Positions 43,290-51,375 of a stretch of 64,000 nucleotides of DNA are shown one piece after another. The position numbers and the translations under genes were made by a program. This stretch comes from CAYQJS01 sp964417895. GTDB lineage: Bacteria; Chloroflexota; UBA6077; SHYK01. Under the pieces are notes generated by a model. It was not told the origin of the DNA. It did no database searches and saw only the letters and a program-made list of their open reading frames with translations. How positions within the stretch are numbered: the stretch's first letter is position 1; every line of letters starts with the position of its first letter. Location of the stretch: NCBI GenBank assembly GCA_964417895.1, contig CAYQJS010000003.1:100851-164850 (forward strand). The letters run 5' to 3'.

Positions 43290-44492
43290 ATGCTGACGAA
43301 AGAAGAAAACGAGCTGTTGACGCGGGTCGGGCCAGGCACGGCGATGGGGGATCTCCTCCGGCGTTACTGGCACCCGGTGGCGATGGCGCGCGAGCTGACC
43401 GACGAGCAGCCGACGAAGTTCGTGCGCATTCTGGGCGAGGACCTCGTCCTCTTCAGGGACAAGGGCGGCAACGTCGGCCTGATTGCCGACCACTGCGCCC
43501 ATCGCAGCGCATCCCTGTACTACGGACGGGTGGAAGAGCGGGGCATCGCTTGCGCGTACCACGGCTGGCTCTACGATACGGAAGGCCACTGCCTGGAGAC
43601 GCCAGCCGAACCGGCCGACAGCAAGTTCCACCTCACCGTCCGCATCACCGCCTACCCGGTCCGGAAGCTCGTCGGCATGTACTGGGCGTACCTCGGGCCC
43701 CTCCCTGCCCCTGAGATCCCCAGGTACGATGTCTGGGCGCGCCAGGATGGCACGCGGAAGCTCGCGATGTACCCGCGCCTCGACGCGAGCTGGCTCCAGG
43801 CCATGGAGAATTCCGTCGATCCCGCGCACCTGCAGGTCCTGCACCAGGAGTTCACCGGTCGCGGCAGGACGCCTCCGAGCACCACAAGGGGCTTCACGGA
43901 CGACGTGGCGAGGTTCGAGTTCTACGAGGTGCCCTACGGCATCATCAAGAAGCGGACCTATGCCAATGGAAAAATGGACGAGCACCCGCTGATCTTCCCC
44001 AACATTCTGCGGCAGGGCAACGCGACCCAGATCAGGGTGCCGATGGACGACGCGCACACGAACATCTTCTTCGTCTACTTTCTGCCAGTTGCTAACGGCG
44101 CCAACGGCCACGTTGCTCTGGAAGACGAAGACCCCGAGGTCATCGACGTTGCCCCCTTCAAGGACCCACCGGACGCGCTGCACCCATTCGCGCGGTTCAC
44201 GCTGGACGCGGTGCTGGCGCAGGACCACATGGCGTGGGAAACGCAGGGGCCCATCGTCGATCGGAGCCACGAGCGGCTCGCGACGTCGGACCGGGGCATC
44301 GTCATGTACCGCGACATCCTGAGGCGTGAGATCGACAAGATTCAGGAGGGCGGGGACCCGCTGGCGGTGGTGCGCGATCCTCATCACGCGATCATCGAGA
44401 CATTCCTGACCGAGTCGCTCGCGGAGGGCTGGTTCGATCCCGCCAGGCGCGGGGGCCAGCCTCGCCCGCGGGAGGCCTTCGCCAGGGCGTAA
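43290..44492 (+). CDS. Rieske aromatic-ring oxygenase alpha subunit (group A)
   Basis: 400 residues from ATG 43290 after GGGAG. Rieske ligands CAH and CAYH; iron-site His in DPAHLQVLHQ. Nearest paralogue is 16499 (FEFYEVPYGIIKKRTY, HPLIFPNILRQGNATQIRVP). A short insertion NGANGHVALEDED sits in the catalytic domain. The upstream leader is also shared with 16499, which suggests a recent duplication including the promoter. Substrate and redox partner unknown. Confidence 0.93.
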   Translation: MLTKEENELLTRVGPGTAMGDLLRRYWHPVAMARELTDEQPTKFVRILGEDLVLFRDKGGNVGLIADHCAHRSASLYYGRVEERGIACAYHGWLYDTEGHCLETPAEPADSKFHLTVRITAYPVRKLVGMYWAYLGPLPAPEIPRYDVWARQDGTRKLAMYPRLDASWLQAMENSVDPAHLQVLHQEFTGRGRTPPSTTRGFTDDVARFEFYEVPYGIIKKRTYANGKMDEHPLIFPNILRQGNATQIRVPMDDAHTNIFFVYFLPVANGANGHVALEDEDPEVIDVAPFKDPPDALHPFARFTLDAVLAQDHMAWETQGPIVDRSHERLATSDRGIVMYRDILRREIDKIQEGGDPLAVVRDPHHAIIETFLTESLAEGWFDPARRGGQPRPREAFARA

Positions 44493-44497
44493 GGAGA

Positions 44498-44724
44498 CCG
44501 CTCACGGTGAGCCTGCCCGCTCATGGTGCGCCTGTCAAGCATGGGGCCCAAGGTTGCGCCATCCCGGGCTCGTCCTTCGACGGGCTCAGGACGAGCGGTT
44601 CTTACAGGTCGGGCGTAAGAAGACCGCTCATGGTGAGCCTGTCGAACCATGGGCCCAAGGTTGCGCCATTCCGGGCTCGTCCTTCGACAGGCTCAGGACG
44701 AGCGGTTCTTACAGGTCGGGTCGG
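44498..44724. repeat. Tandem duplication of the GAGCCTGTCGAA-family repeat
   Basis: Two units of about 105 bp each read CCGCTCATGGTG...CAAGGTTGCGCCATYCCGGG and GCTCGTCCTTCGACRGGCTC followed by AGGACGAGCGGTTCTTACAG. The two copies share the flanking ACAGGTCGGG, so the duplication exceeds the palindrome. It fills the gap before the OsmC gene. Confidence 0.8.
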
Positions 44725-44753
44725 CCTGCCACTTCGCGATTCGGGGGTAGAGC

Positions 44754-45194
44754 ATGCAAGCGCCACCGCAACCGCCTGTCGTACGCTCGTATCAGACGGC
44801 CACCTATGGCCGATGCATCTCCAGCGTAGGCGACCATCATTTCGTCGTCGACCACTCGCAGGCCCAGGACGGCCCCGGCGATCAGCCGGGCCCAGTCGAG
44901 TATTTCCTCTCGGGCATCACGGCGTGCGGCGTCTTGATGACCGAGCGGGAGGCCAAAGCCCGCGGCATTCCGCTGAATTGGATCGACGTTCGCATCAGTG
45001 CGGTCCGGCGCGATCCCGCTACAGTGGCGGGGCCCATGACGTTCCAGAGCGCCGTCGTGGAGTTCGACATGCGCGGGCCGACTGAGGCGCAGGCGCGGGA
45101 GCTGGTGGAGCACTACAAGCGGACCTGACCGCTCTATGGATCGGTCGCCGTGGCGACCCCCGACACCACGGTCAGCTATCGCACCCAGCCCTAA
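44754..45194 (+). CDS. OsmC-family peroxidase-like protein, candidate selenoprotein (Sec125)
   Basis: From ATG 44754 (GGGGG upstream) the OsmC domain runs normally, with the first redox Cys at 58 (GITACGVLM). At codon 125 (45126-45128) there is a TGA exactly where OsmC/Ohr proteins have their second redox Cys. Reading through gives HYKRT-U-PLYGSVAVATPDTTVS and a TAA at 45192-45194, a family-typical C-terminus (compare CPVYGTL). The whole product is 146 residues, the normal length. A perfect 7-bp hairpin begins 14 nt after the TGA. Stopping at TGA would remove the catalytic residue and last strand. Sec-containing OsmC-like proteins have been reported from metagenomes. The enzyme would reduce organic peroxides. 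Confidence 0.85.
45143..45158 (+). promoter_or_regulatory. Candidate bacterial SECIS hairpin (OsmC gene)
   Basis: GGTCGCC-GT-GGCGACC, a perfect 7-bp stem (6-bp if the C-G next to the loop opens) starting 14 nt after the TGA, with G first in the loop at 22 nt. This fits the bacterial SECIS pattern: a short hairpin just downstream of UGA with a loop guanine bound by SelB. Confidence 0.75.
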
Positions 45195-45227
45195 CGCTCC
45201 GTCAGGAACGCCCTGGGGGATGCGGCC

Positions 45228-46055
45228 CTAACTAACGGGCGGCCCCTCGGGATCGAACCCGTGGACCTCACCTCGGGGCACCTGGAAGGGAACCCGCTCG
45301 CCGCTTGCGACGTGATGGAGCGGCAGCAGGAGCTGGTACTCGATGTCCAAACGGCTGCGGAACGCCCTCGCGCCCGTAAGCTGCCGCTCGGTTGAGCAGG
45401 CCCATTCAGACAGGACCTCCTCTTCCCAGGGGATCGACTCTGTCACATCTTCCAGGTAGATCGGGAAGAACTCGAGATGCGCGTCGGCGACCCCGTAGTG
45501 TCGCTTGAGGGCCTCGTGGACGCGCGGCATATGGTCCCTGCCGAGGGTGTCGGCAGCGTAGAAGCTCGCGACCCCATCTAGCCAGCTCCACTCCCACCAG
45601 CGAGAGAACAGGCATAAGGTGGAGACCGCGAAATGGGAGCGAGTGTACATTGGGAAGGCAGTGATCTCATCGCGTGAGAGGCCAAGCCCTTCCCCGAGGC
45701 GCAGCCACAACGCCTCGAACGAGGGCGCCGTCCACTCGGGGTTGAGGTCGTTCACGACGTTCTTGCCTTCGATGCGCACGATCTTCCGGATCATCTTCTT
45801 CCGCGATTCCTCGTCGTTGTTCTTGGCAATGATCGCGCCCGTACTGAAGTGCAGCCCGTAGTCCCAGTAGCGGTACAAGTTCTTCACCCATAGGGCGAGG
45901 AGCTCTCGCTGCAGAGTGCCGTTGAAGAGGGCCTGATAGAACTCCGGCGGGTCTGGATACCGCTCCCTCCTCTGGCTTTCGAGGAGCCTGAGGAATTCGG
46001 GTCCAGCGAGCGTGGGCGCCGCCAGGTCGTCGCGATTGTACGGGGGTGCGATCAT
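45228..46055 (-). CDS. Heme-oxygenase-like (TenA/PqqC-type) protein
   Basis: 275 residues from ATG 46055 after GGGAG. The helical fold shows EFYQALFNGTLQRELLALWV, KNLYRYWDYGLHFSTGAIIA, RIEGKNVVNDLNPEW and a YAADTLGRDHMPRVHEAL segment with E and H residues that could bind metal. The family includes PqqC, TenA and iron-dependent oxidases (heme-oxygenase-like di-iron group). A second member is encoded upstream on the same strand (46175), so they may form a hetero-oligomer or act in sequence. Substrate unknown. Confidence 0.75.
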   Translation of the reverse strand: MIAPPYNRDDLAAPTLAGPEFLRLLESQRRERYPDPPEFYQALFNGTLQRELLALWVKNLYRYWDYGLHFSTGAIIAKNNDEESRKKMIRKIVRIEGKNVVNDLNPEWTAPSFEALWLRLGEGLGLSRDEITAFPMYTRSHFAVSTLCLFSRWWEWSWLDGVASFYAADTLGRDHMPRVHEALKRHYGVADAHLEFFPIYLEDVTESIPWEEEVLSEWACSTERQLTGARAFRSRLDIEYQLLLPLHHVASGERVPFQVPRGEVHGFDPEGPPVS

Positions 46056-46174
46056 CTCCCGTCCTCCTCGAATTCGAGCTTTGGCGGCGCCTGCGAGTCG
46101 AGGCCCCGCTACGCAGAAGGCGCCGGTTCCCCCCGGGCGCCGGCGCCTTCGCTCTTCGCGTGAGCGAAACTACG

Positions 46175-46906
46175 TTAGAGCCGCCAATGCTGGATCTGGT
46201 GGATTCTGAGAATGAACGCCTTACGGAAGCCCTCTTGCAGCTCAGGTGTGTCGCAATAGTCGCGAATGGTGTCGGCGTCGAGATTAGAATGCTCGACATC
46301 CGCCTCTGCGTGAACGTCGTCGCGGAGCGTAGCCTGGTCGACGTTCTTCATGCCCCACGATTCGTAGAGCTCTCGCAGCGCATCCATCTCGCGCAGCGTC
46401 CACTCGCGCCGTTTGGGGTTGAGTTTCTCGCCCTCGCTCACCAGGGCAGTACCGATGCCGAATGGCCAGGGGCTCTCGCGGAGGAGAGACATATACCACC
46501 CCCCGCTGACAAGTGCCTCGGCAGACGGCTCCCTCCTCGCAGCCCGGTTCATCTCTTCGTCGGTAATGCCGAACGCGCGGCTGACAATACGATCCAACTC
46601 CGCATGGGCCGGGTACTTTCCGCCGAAAATGTCCTGCCCGGCCTCGTCGATGGTCTTGCGCAGTTGCGCCCTCCGCGTCTGAGCGTCGGGCACCCGGAGA
46701 TACCGTTCGAAGTTAGTTTTTGGAAGGCCAACCCCGCTCCCTAAGCCACTGCGGCGCCTGGATTCGGCGACCTCCTCGAAGCTCTTGGGCAGCGAGCGCT
46801 GACGAAGCGGCTTCCCTTCGGTTACCTGCTCGCGAACCTCCTCAAGCTCCTCGAGGTATTCCGCACCCGGCACCGGGCCACTCGCGGGTTCGGTTGTCGC
46901 GGTCAT
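46175..46906 (-). CDS. Heme-oxygenase-like protein, second member of a pair
   Basis: 243 residues. It starts with an unstructured acidic leader (1-35), then a helical bundle: FERYLRVPDAQTRRAQLRKT, GGKYPAHAELDRIVSRAFGI, VSEGEKLNPKRREWTLREMD and HAEADVEHSNLDADTIRDYC. The His/Glu positions (HAEADVEH) resemble the metal-binding helix of TenA/PqqC-like proteins. The stop is 119 bp before the next gene. The two proteins are clearly different in sequence. Function unknown; the pairing is the main clue. Confidence 0.7.
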   Translation of the reverse strand: MTATTEPASGPVPGAEYLEELEEVREQVTEGKPLRQRSLPKSFEEVAESRRRSGLGSGVGLPKTNFERYLRVPDAQTRRAQLRKTIDEAGQDIFGGKYPAHAELDRIVSRAFGITDEEMNRAARREPSAEALVSGGWYMSLLRESPWPFGIGTALVSEGEKLNPKRREWTLREMDALRELYESWGMKNVDQATLRDDVHAEADVEHSNLDADTIRDYCDTPELQEGFRKAFILRIHQIQHWRL

Positions 46907-47011
46907 CGAACGCCTCCTATCTCAATAGGCCCTGCCGAGCCCCGTTAAGCCAACTCGTCATTCGATCGCGTGTGCGCCGTTCAGGTCTTCTACCATAGCG
47001 TCGTGCTCTCG

Positions 47012-48733
47012 TCAAGCCATGTCCCACTGGTGGATATTCCATGCCGTCACCAGCTGCCCGGCGGTCACATTGGTTACTCCGCGAACCGCTTTTCCAACAG
47101 CCGAGACCTCAGAGTTATAGATTGTAGGAAGATAGACCACCTGGTCGAGGAGCATTTTGATCCCATCAGCAGCAATCTGGTCCCGGTCGGAGCTACCGAG
47201 GGTGCTCCAGAATCGGCTCTGCAGCTGATCGAAATCGGGATTGCTGTAGCCACCGCGATTGCTCGCCCTGAACCGGTTGGCCTCTGAACTGAGCTCGCTC
47301 GTAGTGAAAGAGTCGAGGAAGCCGAACGTAAAGGTCTTCCGGCTGAAGTAGGCGCCTTGGGCGAGAGTCGCCGATCTTTGCCAGTCGGCGTCCCGACTCG
47401 ATATGAAGGTGTTGGTAGCCTCCAGGCCCGCTGTCTTCCACTGGTTGGCGATGGCGAGCACCAGCTGAGAGCGCGTGCCAGAATCCCCCTGTGCTACCAG
47501 CTCGAAGTGAAATGGTTCGCCGCTCTGCGATCGGTAGGACCCGTCCGGGCCCCTGGCCAGCCCCGCGGCCGCGAGGAGGCGGTGCGCCTCCGGAACGTCA
47601 TACGACAGGTTGGGCAAGCCCCGCTGCTGCGCCACCCGATAGGCGAGGGCTTCTCTCGGCACGATGATGTCATCCACCCCAGAAAGCCCATTCAGGATGG
47701 TGTCCACCATGCTCTGCCGGTCGAGCAGCTTTACCAGCGCCATCCGCGCGCGCGCGTCCCGTACCCAGGGACCGTTGGGATCGCGGAACTGGAATCCCCC
47801 AATGACCAACGCTATCGGGTCCAAGATGACAGTCCCCGCTCCCGTGGCCTCCCATTGTGTCTTGAGCACGTGAGCCTCTCCCTCCTGGAGGGAACCCACC
47901 GGCACAACGGTGATCTGCCCTGCGATCGTGTTCACCACCAGCGTGTTCGTGTCGCCGATGTAGCGGATGGCAATCCGGTCGATCCTGGGCTTGCCCAGAA
48001 AATACTGGTCGAAGGCATCCGCTTCGATGAAGCTGCCTCGCAGCCACTGACGCAAGCGGTAAGGACCGAGCCCCACCCATTCGTCGCTCAGAAGGGGACT
48101 GGCCGCAAACGCCTGCTTGTCCCCTGTGTCGTAGAGAGCGGCGAGGTGCCGGTTTAGAGGGACGATCGTGTCCACCAGCTTCATATCGCTGGCGAGGATG
48201 TAGATGTTCTTCCAGCGCACGATCAGGGTCTGAGAATCGGGTGCCGTCACCTCTGCGATCTGGCTCAGCACGCGTGTGCCCCTCAGGAATAACTCCGGGT
48301 CGAGGGCGGCCCTGAAGCCAACGACGAGGTCGTCGGCCACGAGCGGCGTCCCGTCGTGCCACACTACGTCAGAGCGCAGCTTCCACGTTAGCTCCATCCG
48401 CCCGTCGGAGAACACCGTCCAGTCGCCGTTTTCGATAGTAGGCACGCGCTGTGCCAAGCGGGGCTGGAGCGTTCGTTGCTCGTCGTAGACGGTCAGGCCT
48501 GCGTGGAGTATGTACGCGGGCTCCTGGCCTCCGGTGCCGCTGGCGCCGTAGGCAAAGCCGCCGGCGCCCGGCTCCTCGGTGGCATTGATGCCGAGGGTAA
48601 GCGTTTTCAGAGGTGACAGGGCGCCATTGGTCCCCTGCGGTACCGGACCCTGGCCGCTTGGCGCGCAACCAGCGGCCAGCAACAGCGCCAAGCCGCCGAG
48701 GAACGAGACACGTCGGAGGCTTTGGCTCTTCAT
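47012..48733 (-). CDS. Family-5 ABC solute-binding lipoprotein
   Basis: 573 residues from ATG 48733 after TAGGAGGG; earlier in-frame starts give an implausible leader. Lipobox LLAAGC (Cys23). SBP_bac_5 signatures: DVVWHDGTPLVADDLVVGFR, GLGPYRLRQWLRGSFIEADA, LGKPRIDRIAIRYIGDTNTL, RMALVKLLDRQSM and the C-terminal WNIHQWDMA. It groups with 12292 and 33294. It lies downstream of accA, same strand, 31 bp apart, but a functional link with fatty acid synthesis is unlikely. No transporter genes nearby. Confidence 0.92.
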   Translation of the reverse strand: MKSQSLRRVSFLGGLALLLAAGCAPSGQGPVPQGTNGALSPLKTLTLGINATEEPGAGGFAYGASGTGGQEPAYILHAGLTVYDEQRTLQPRLAQRVPTIENGDWTVFSDGRMELTWKLRSDVVWHDGTPLVADDLVVGFRAALDPELFLRGTRVLSQIAEVTAPDSQTLIVRWKNIYILASDMKLVDTIVPLNRHLAALYDTGDKQAFAASPLLSDEWVGLGPYRLRQWLRGSFIEADAFDQYFLGKPRIDRIAIRYIGDTNTLVVNTIAGQITVVPVGSLQEGEAHVLKTQWEATGAGTVILDPIALVIGGFQFRDPNGPWVRDARARMALVKLLDRQSMVDTILNGLSGVDDIIVPREALAYRVAQQRGLPNLSYDVPEAHRLLAAAGLARGPDGSYRSQSGEPFHFELVAQGDSGTRSQLVLAIANQWKTAGLEATNTFISSRDADWQRSATLAQGAYFSRKTFTFGFLDSFTTSELSSEANRFRASNRGGYSNPDFDQLQSRFWSTLGSSDRDQIAADGIKMLLDQVVYLPTIYNSEVSAVGKAVRGVTNVTAGQLVTAWNIHQWDMA

Positions 48734-48764
48734 TGAAGCCCTCCTACGAAAAGCCAGCACCCTA

Positions 48765-49598
48765 CTAGCTCGCCGCGCCGAGAACGACCCCGACGTGTCG
48801 ATACTTCTCGAAGCGCGCGCTGAGCAGAGCCGGCACGTCCAGGTCGGCGCCCCGTCCGTACCGTTCGTCAATGTCGGCGAGCGCCGCGAGGAGCGCGCTT
48901 CGCACGGCTGCGCCCGCCTGGGCGTAATCCTCGTGGGCGCCCCCCTCCGGCTCGGGAATGATGCCGTCGGCGACCCCGGCCTCCACTAGATGGCGGGCGG
49001 TGAGCTTCATCGCCGCCGCTGCTTGGGGCGCCAGCTCGGCGTCATTCCACAGGATCGACGCGCATCCCTCAGGCGAGACGACGGAGTAGGTGGCGTTTTC
49101 GAGCATGAGCAGGCGATCAGCCACCCCGATGGCGAGCGCGCCGCCGCTGCCTCCTTCGCCGATGACCATCGCGATGATGGGCACCCGCAGCTCTGCCATC
49201 TCGGCCAGGTTCTCCGCGATGGCCCATGCCTGGCCCCGCTCTTCCGCCTCGAGGCTCGGATCCGCGCCAGGGGTATCGATAAAAGAGATGAGCGGGAAGC
49301 CGAACTTCTCTGCCTGTCGCATGACGCGCAGGGCCTTGCGGTACCCCTCGGGACGAGCCATCCCGAAGCGTCGGTTGAGCCGATCCTGCGTCGTGCGTCC
49401 CTTCTGGTGGCCGACCACGGCGACAGTGCGTCCATCGAGATATCCGACGCCGACGACGATCGCAGGGTCGTCGGCGAACTGGCGATCTCCGTGCAGCTCG
49501 AAGAATTCGGAGAAGACCATGCCAATGTAGTCGAGGGTGAACGGCCGATTGGCGTGGCGGGCCAGCTGGACGATTGCCCAGGAGTCGTCGCGGCTCAT
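48765..49598 (-). CDS. accA: Acetyl-CoA carboxylase carboxyltransferase subunit alpha
   Basis: 277 residues. The crotonase-like fold includes FFELHGDRQFADDPAIVVGV, TQDRLNRRFGMARPEGYRKA, FIDTPGADPSLEAEERGQAW, GEGGSGGALAIGVADRLLML and SVVSPEGCASILWNDA. It is slightly shorter than E. coli AccA because the N-terminal extension is missing, as in many Gram-positive-type subunits. With AccD it transfers the carboxyl group from biotin to acetyl-CoA, the first step of fatty acid synthesis. Start ATG 49598 overlaps the accD stop by 4 bp. Confidence 0.96.
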   Translation of the reverse strand: MSRDDSWAIVQLARHANRPFTLDYIGMVFSEFFELHGDRQFADDPAIVVGVGYLDGRTVAVVGHQKGRTTQDRLNRRFGMARPEGYRKALRVMRQAEKFGFPLISFIDTPGADPSLEAEERGQAWAIAENLAEMAELRVPIIAMVIGEGGSGGALAIGVADRLLMLENATYSVVSPEGCASILWNDAELAPQAAAAMKLTARHLVEAGVADGIIPEPEGGAHEDYAQAGAAVRSALLAALADIDERYGRGADLDVPALLSARFEKYRHVGVVLGAAS

Positions 49599-50497
49599 GG
49601 GTCGCCAGCGGATCCGGCTGTCGGCCGGGCGTTGCGCGAGTGGCGCTCGGCCTTCTTTAGCTCACGGCCGACATTGCAGCCCCCGACCGCGTAGAGCCGG
49701 AGCACCCTGGCGAGCGTCGATCGCAGCTCGCGCCGGTGCACGATGGCATCGATCATGCCGTGCTTGAGGAGGAACTCGGAGCGCTGGGCGTCAGGAGGCA
49801 GCTTCTGGCGGGTGGTCTGCTCGATAACTCTGGGGCCTGCGAACCCGACCAGGGCGCCGGGCTCCGCCAGGATGACGTCGCCGAGGCTCGCGAAGCTCGC
49901 TGTCACTCCTCCCGTCGTAGGGTCGGTGAGAATCGAGACGCACGGAACCCCGGCTCGCCCCAGGCGAGCCAGGGCTGCCGACGTTTTGGCCATCTGCATC
50001 AGCGAGTAGATGCCCTCATGCATGCGCGCGCCCCCGGATGCAGACACCAGGACCAGCGACCGACTGTCGTCGGAGGAGCGCTCGGCCGCGCGCGTGATCT
50101 TCTCGCCCACGACGGAGCCCATGCTGGCGCCCAGGAACGCAAAGTCGCAGACGGCCAGGCGGACAGGCACGTTCTCAACGCTGGCAGTTCCCGTCAACAC
50201 TGCTTCCTCGATGCCCGTCTTTTCCTGGGTCTCGGCCACCTTGTCGGGGTACGGCTGCCCCAGGCTGACGAACTCGAGCGGGTCGCCTGGTAGCAGACCG
50301 GCGTCTTCCTCGGCCCAGGACCCCTCGTCCGCCAGGGTCGCGATACGCTCGCGCGCGGACAGGCGAGCATGATGGCTGCATTTAGGGCAGGTGGAGAGGT
50401 TGTTCTCAAACTCGCGGCGATAGATCAGCTGCTGGCACCGAGAACACTGGACCCACAGATCGTCGGGGGCCTCACGGTGCCGGTGGAATATGTGCAC
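49595..50497 (-). CDS. accD: Acetyl-CoA carboxylase carboxyltransferase subunit beta
   Basis: 300 residues from GTG or ATG at 50497. N-terminal zinc ribbon with two CxxC pairs (CSRCQQ and CPKCSHHARL), then the carboxyltransferase core: FAFLGASMGSVVGEKITRAA, VSASGGARMHEGIYSLMQMA, TDPTTGGVTASFASLGDV and FAGPRVIEQTTRQKLPPD. The C-terminus has an extra basic tail (KKAERHSRNARPTAGS). It overlaps accA by ATGA, so the two are translationally coupled. The close dnaE location matches a common bacterial arrangement. Confidence 0.96.
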   Translation of the reverse strand: MHIFHRHREAPDDLWVQCSRCQQLIYRREFENNLSTCPKCSHHARLSARERIATLADEGSWAEEDAGLLPGDPLEFVSLGQPYPDKVAETQEKTGIEEAVLTGTASVENVPVRLAVCDFAFLGASMGSVVGEKITRAAERSSDDSRSLVLVSASGGARMHEGIYSLMQMAKTSAALARLGRAGVPCVSILTDPTTGGVTASFASLGDVILAEPGALVGFAGPRVIEQTTRQKLPPDAQRSEFLLKHGMIDAIVHRRELRSTLARVLRLYAVGGCNVGRELKKAERHSRNARPTAGSAGDP

Positions 50498-50649
50498 GGC
50501 TGGTGAGCTCCAGGCGGGCGGGCCCAGTGTCGAGTGGAGCGCTAGTCGGGGATGAGCCGCAGCGGATTATCCGCGTCGAATGGTCCCAGGGTCAAGGCGT
50601 GCTACGATGCAGACCTCACATCCGGCTGAGCCAAGCGCACGGGGGAGTA

Positions 50650-51234
50650 ATGGAAGATATCGCGCGCTTCATCCTGGACCGATCCGCCGCCCACATCAAG
50701 CGCTACCACACGACCCCGATGTTCGCCCAGGAGTCCGTGGCTGAGCATACCCACTTCGTCGCCATGATCACGCGCATCATCTGCCACGTGCTGACACAGG
50801 CGGGCTATCCCATCGACACACTGCGGGCCGTCGACCTGGCACTGATCCACGACTATGAGGAGGCGATTAGCGGCGACATCATCAGCACCTTCAAGCATTC
50901 GGATGCGGAGCTCACGGACCTGCTCACCCGCCTGACGGATAAGGCCATCGATAGCGTGTTCGAGACGCTGCCGGCCGATCTCGCCGGCTATTACATCGAG
51001 CTGTGGCGTGGGCACAGCTCGGGATCAGTGGAGGGGCAGATCGTGTCGGTGGCGGATAAGCTCTCCGGGCTCGCCTTTTCCCACGAGCAGCTGCTGATGG
51101 GTAACCGGTTCATGGAGCCCATCTATCGCCGGTTCGTGGAAATCATCGCCACCGTCCCCTACGGGTGGTGGCCACTGGTGCAGGAGAGGGTGGCCGCCGG
51201 CCTGATCGACCGCCAGCTCGTGGAGACCACGTAG
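50650..51234 (+). CDS. HD-domain hydrolase (YfbR-like 5'-nucleotidase family)
   Basis: 194 residues from ATG 50650 after GGGGGAG; an earlier in-frame start lacks similarity. Metal ligands appear as SVAEHTHFV (His), LALIHDYEEAISGDI (His-Asp) and VSVADKLSGL (Asp), the layout of YfbR/YfbR-like deoxynucleoside monophosphate phosphatases. It is divergent from accD. Role in nucleotide metabolism is inferred from family only. Confidence 0.87.
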   Translation: MEDIARFILDRSAAHIKRYHTTPMFAQESVAEHTHFVAMITRIICHVLTQAGYPIDTLRAVDLALIHDYEEAISGDIISTFKHSDAELTDLLTRLTDKAIDSVFETLPADLAGYYIELWRGHSSGSVEGQIVSVADKLSGLAFSHEQLLMGNRFMEPIYRRFVEIIATVPYGWWPLVQERVAAGLIDRQLVETT

Positions 51235-51254
51235 CGAAGATCAGAAGTTCGCGA

Positions 51255-51333
51255 CCCCTGAACCCACCCTCTCCCCAGAGGGGGCGAGGATAGCCCCCTC
51301 CCCCCTTGCGGGGGAGGGTTGGGGTGGGGGGTA
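51255..51333. repeat. GC-rich hairpin repeats
   Basis: CCCACCCTCTCCCCAGAGGG and CCCCCTTGCGGGGGAGGG palindromes lie between the converging HD-hydrolase and peroxiredoxin genes. Confidence 0.65.
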
Positions 51334-51375
51334 TCGGCTGCACAAGCTGCCAACCGTACTACAAACACCCGTGCG

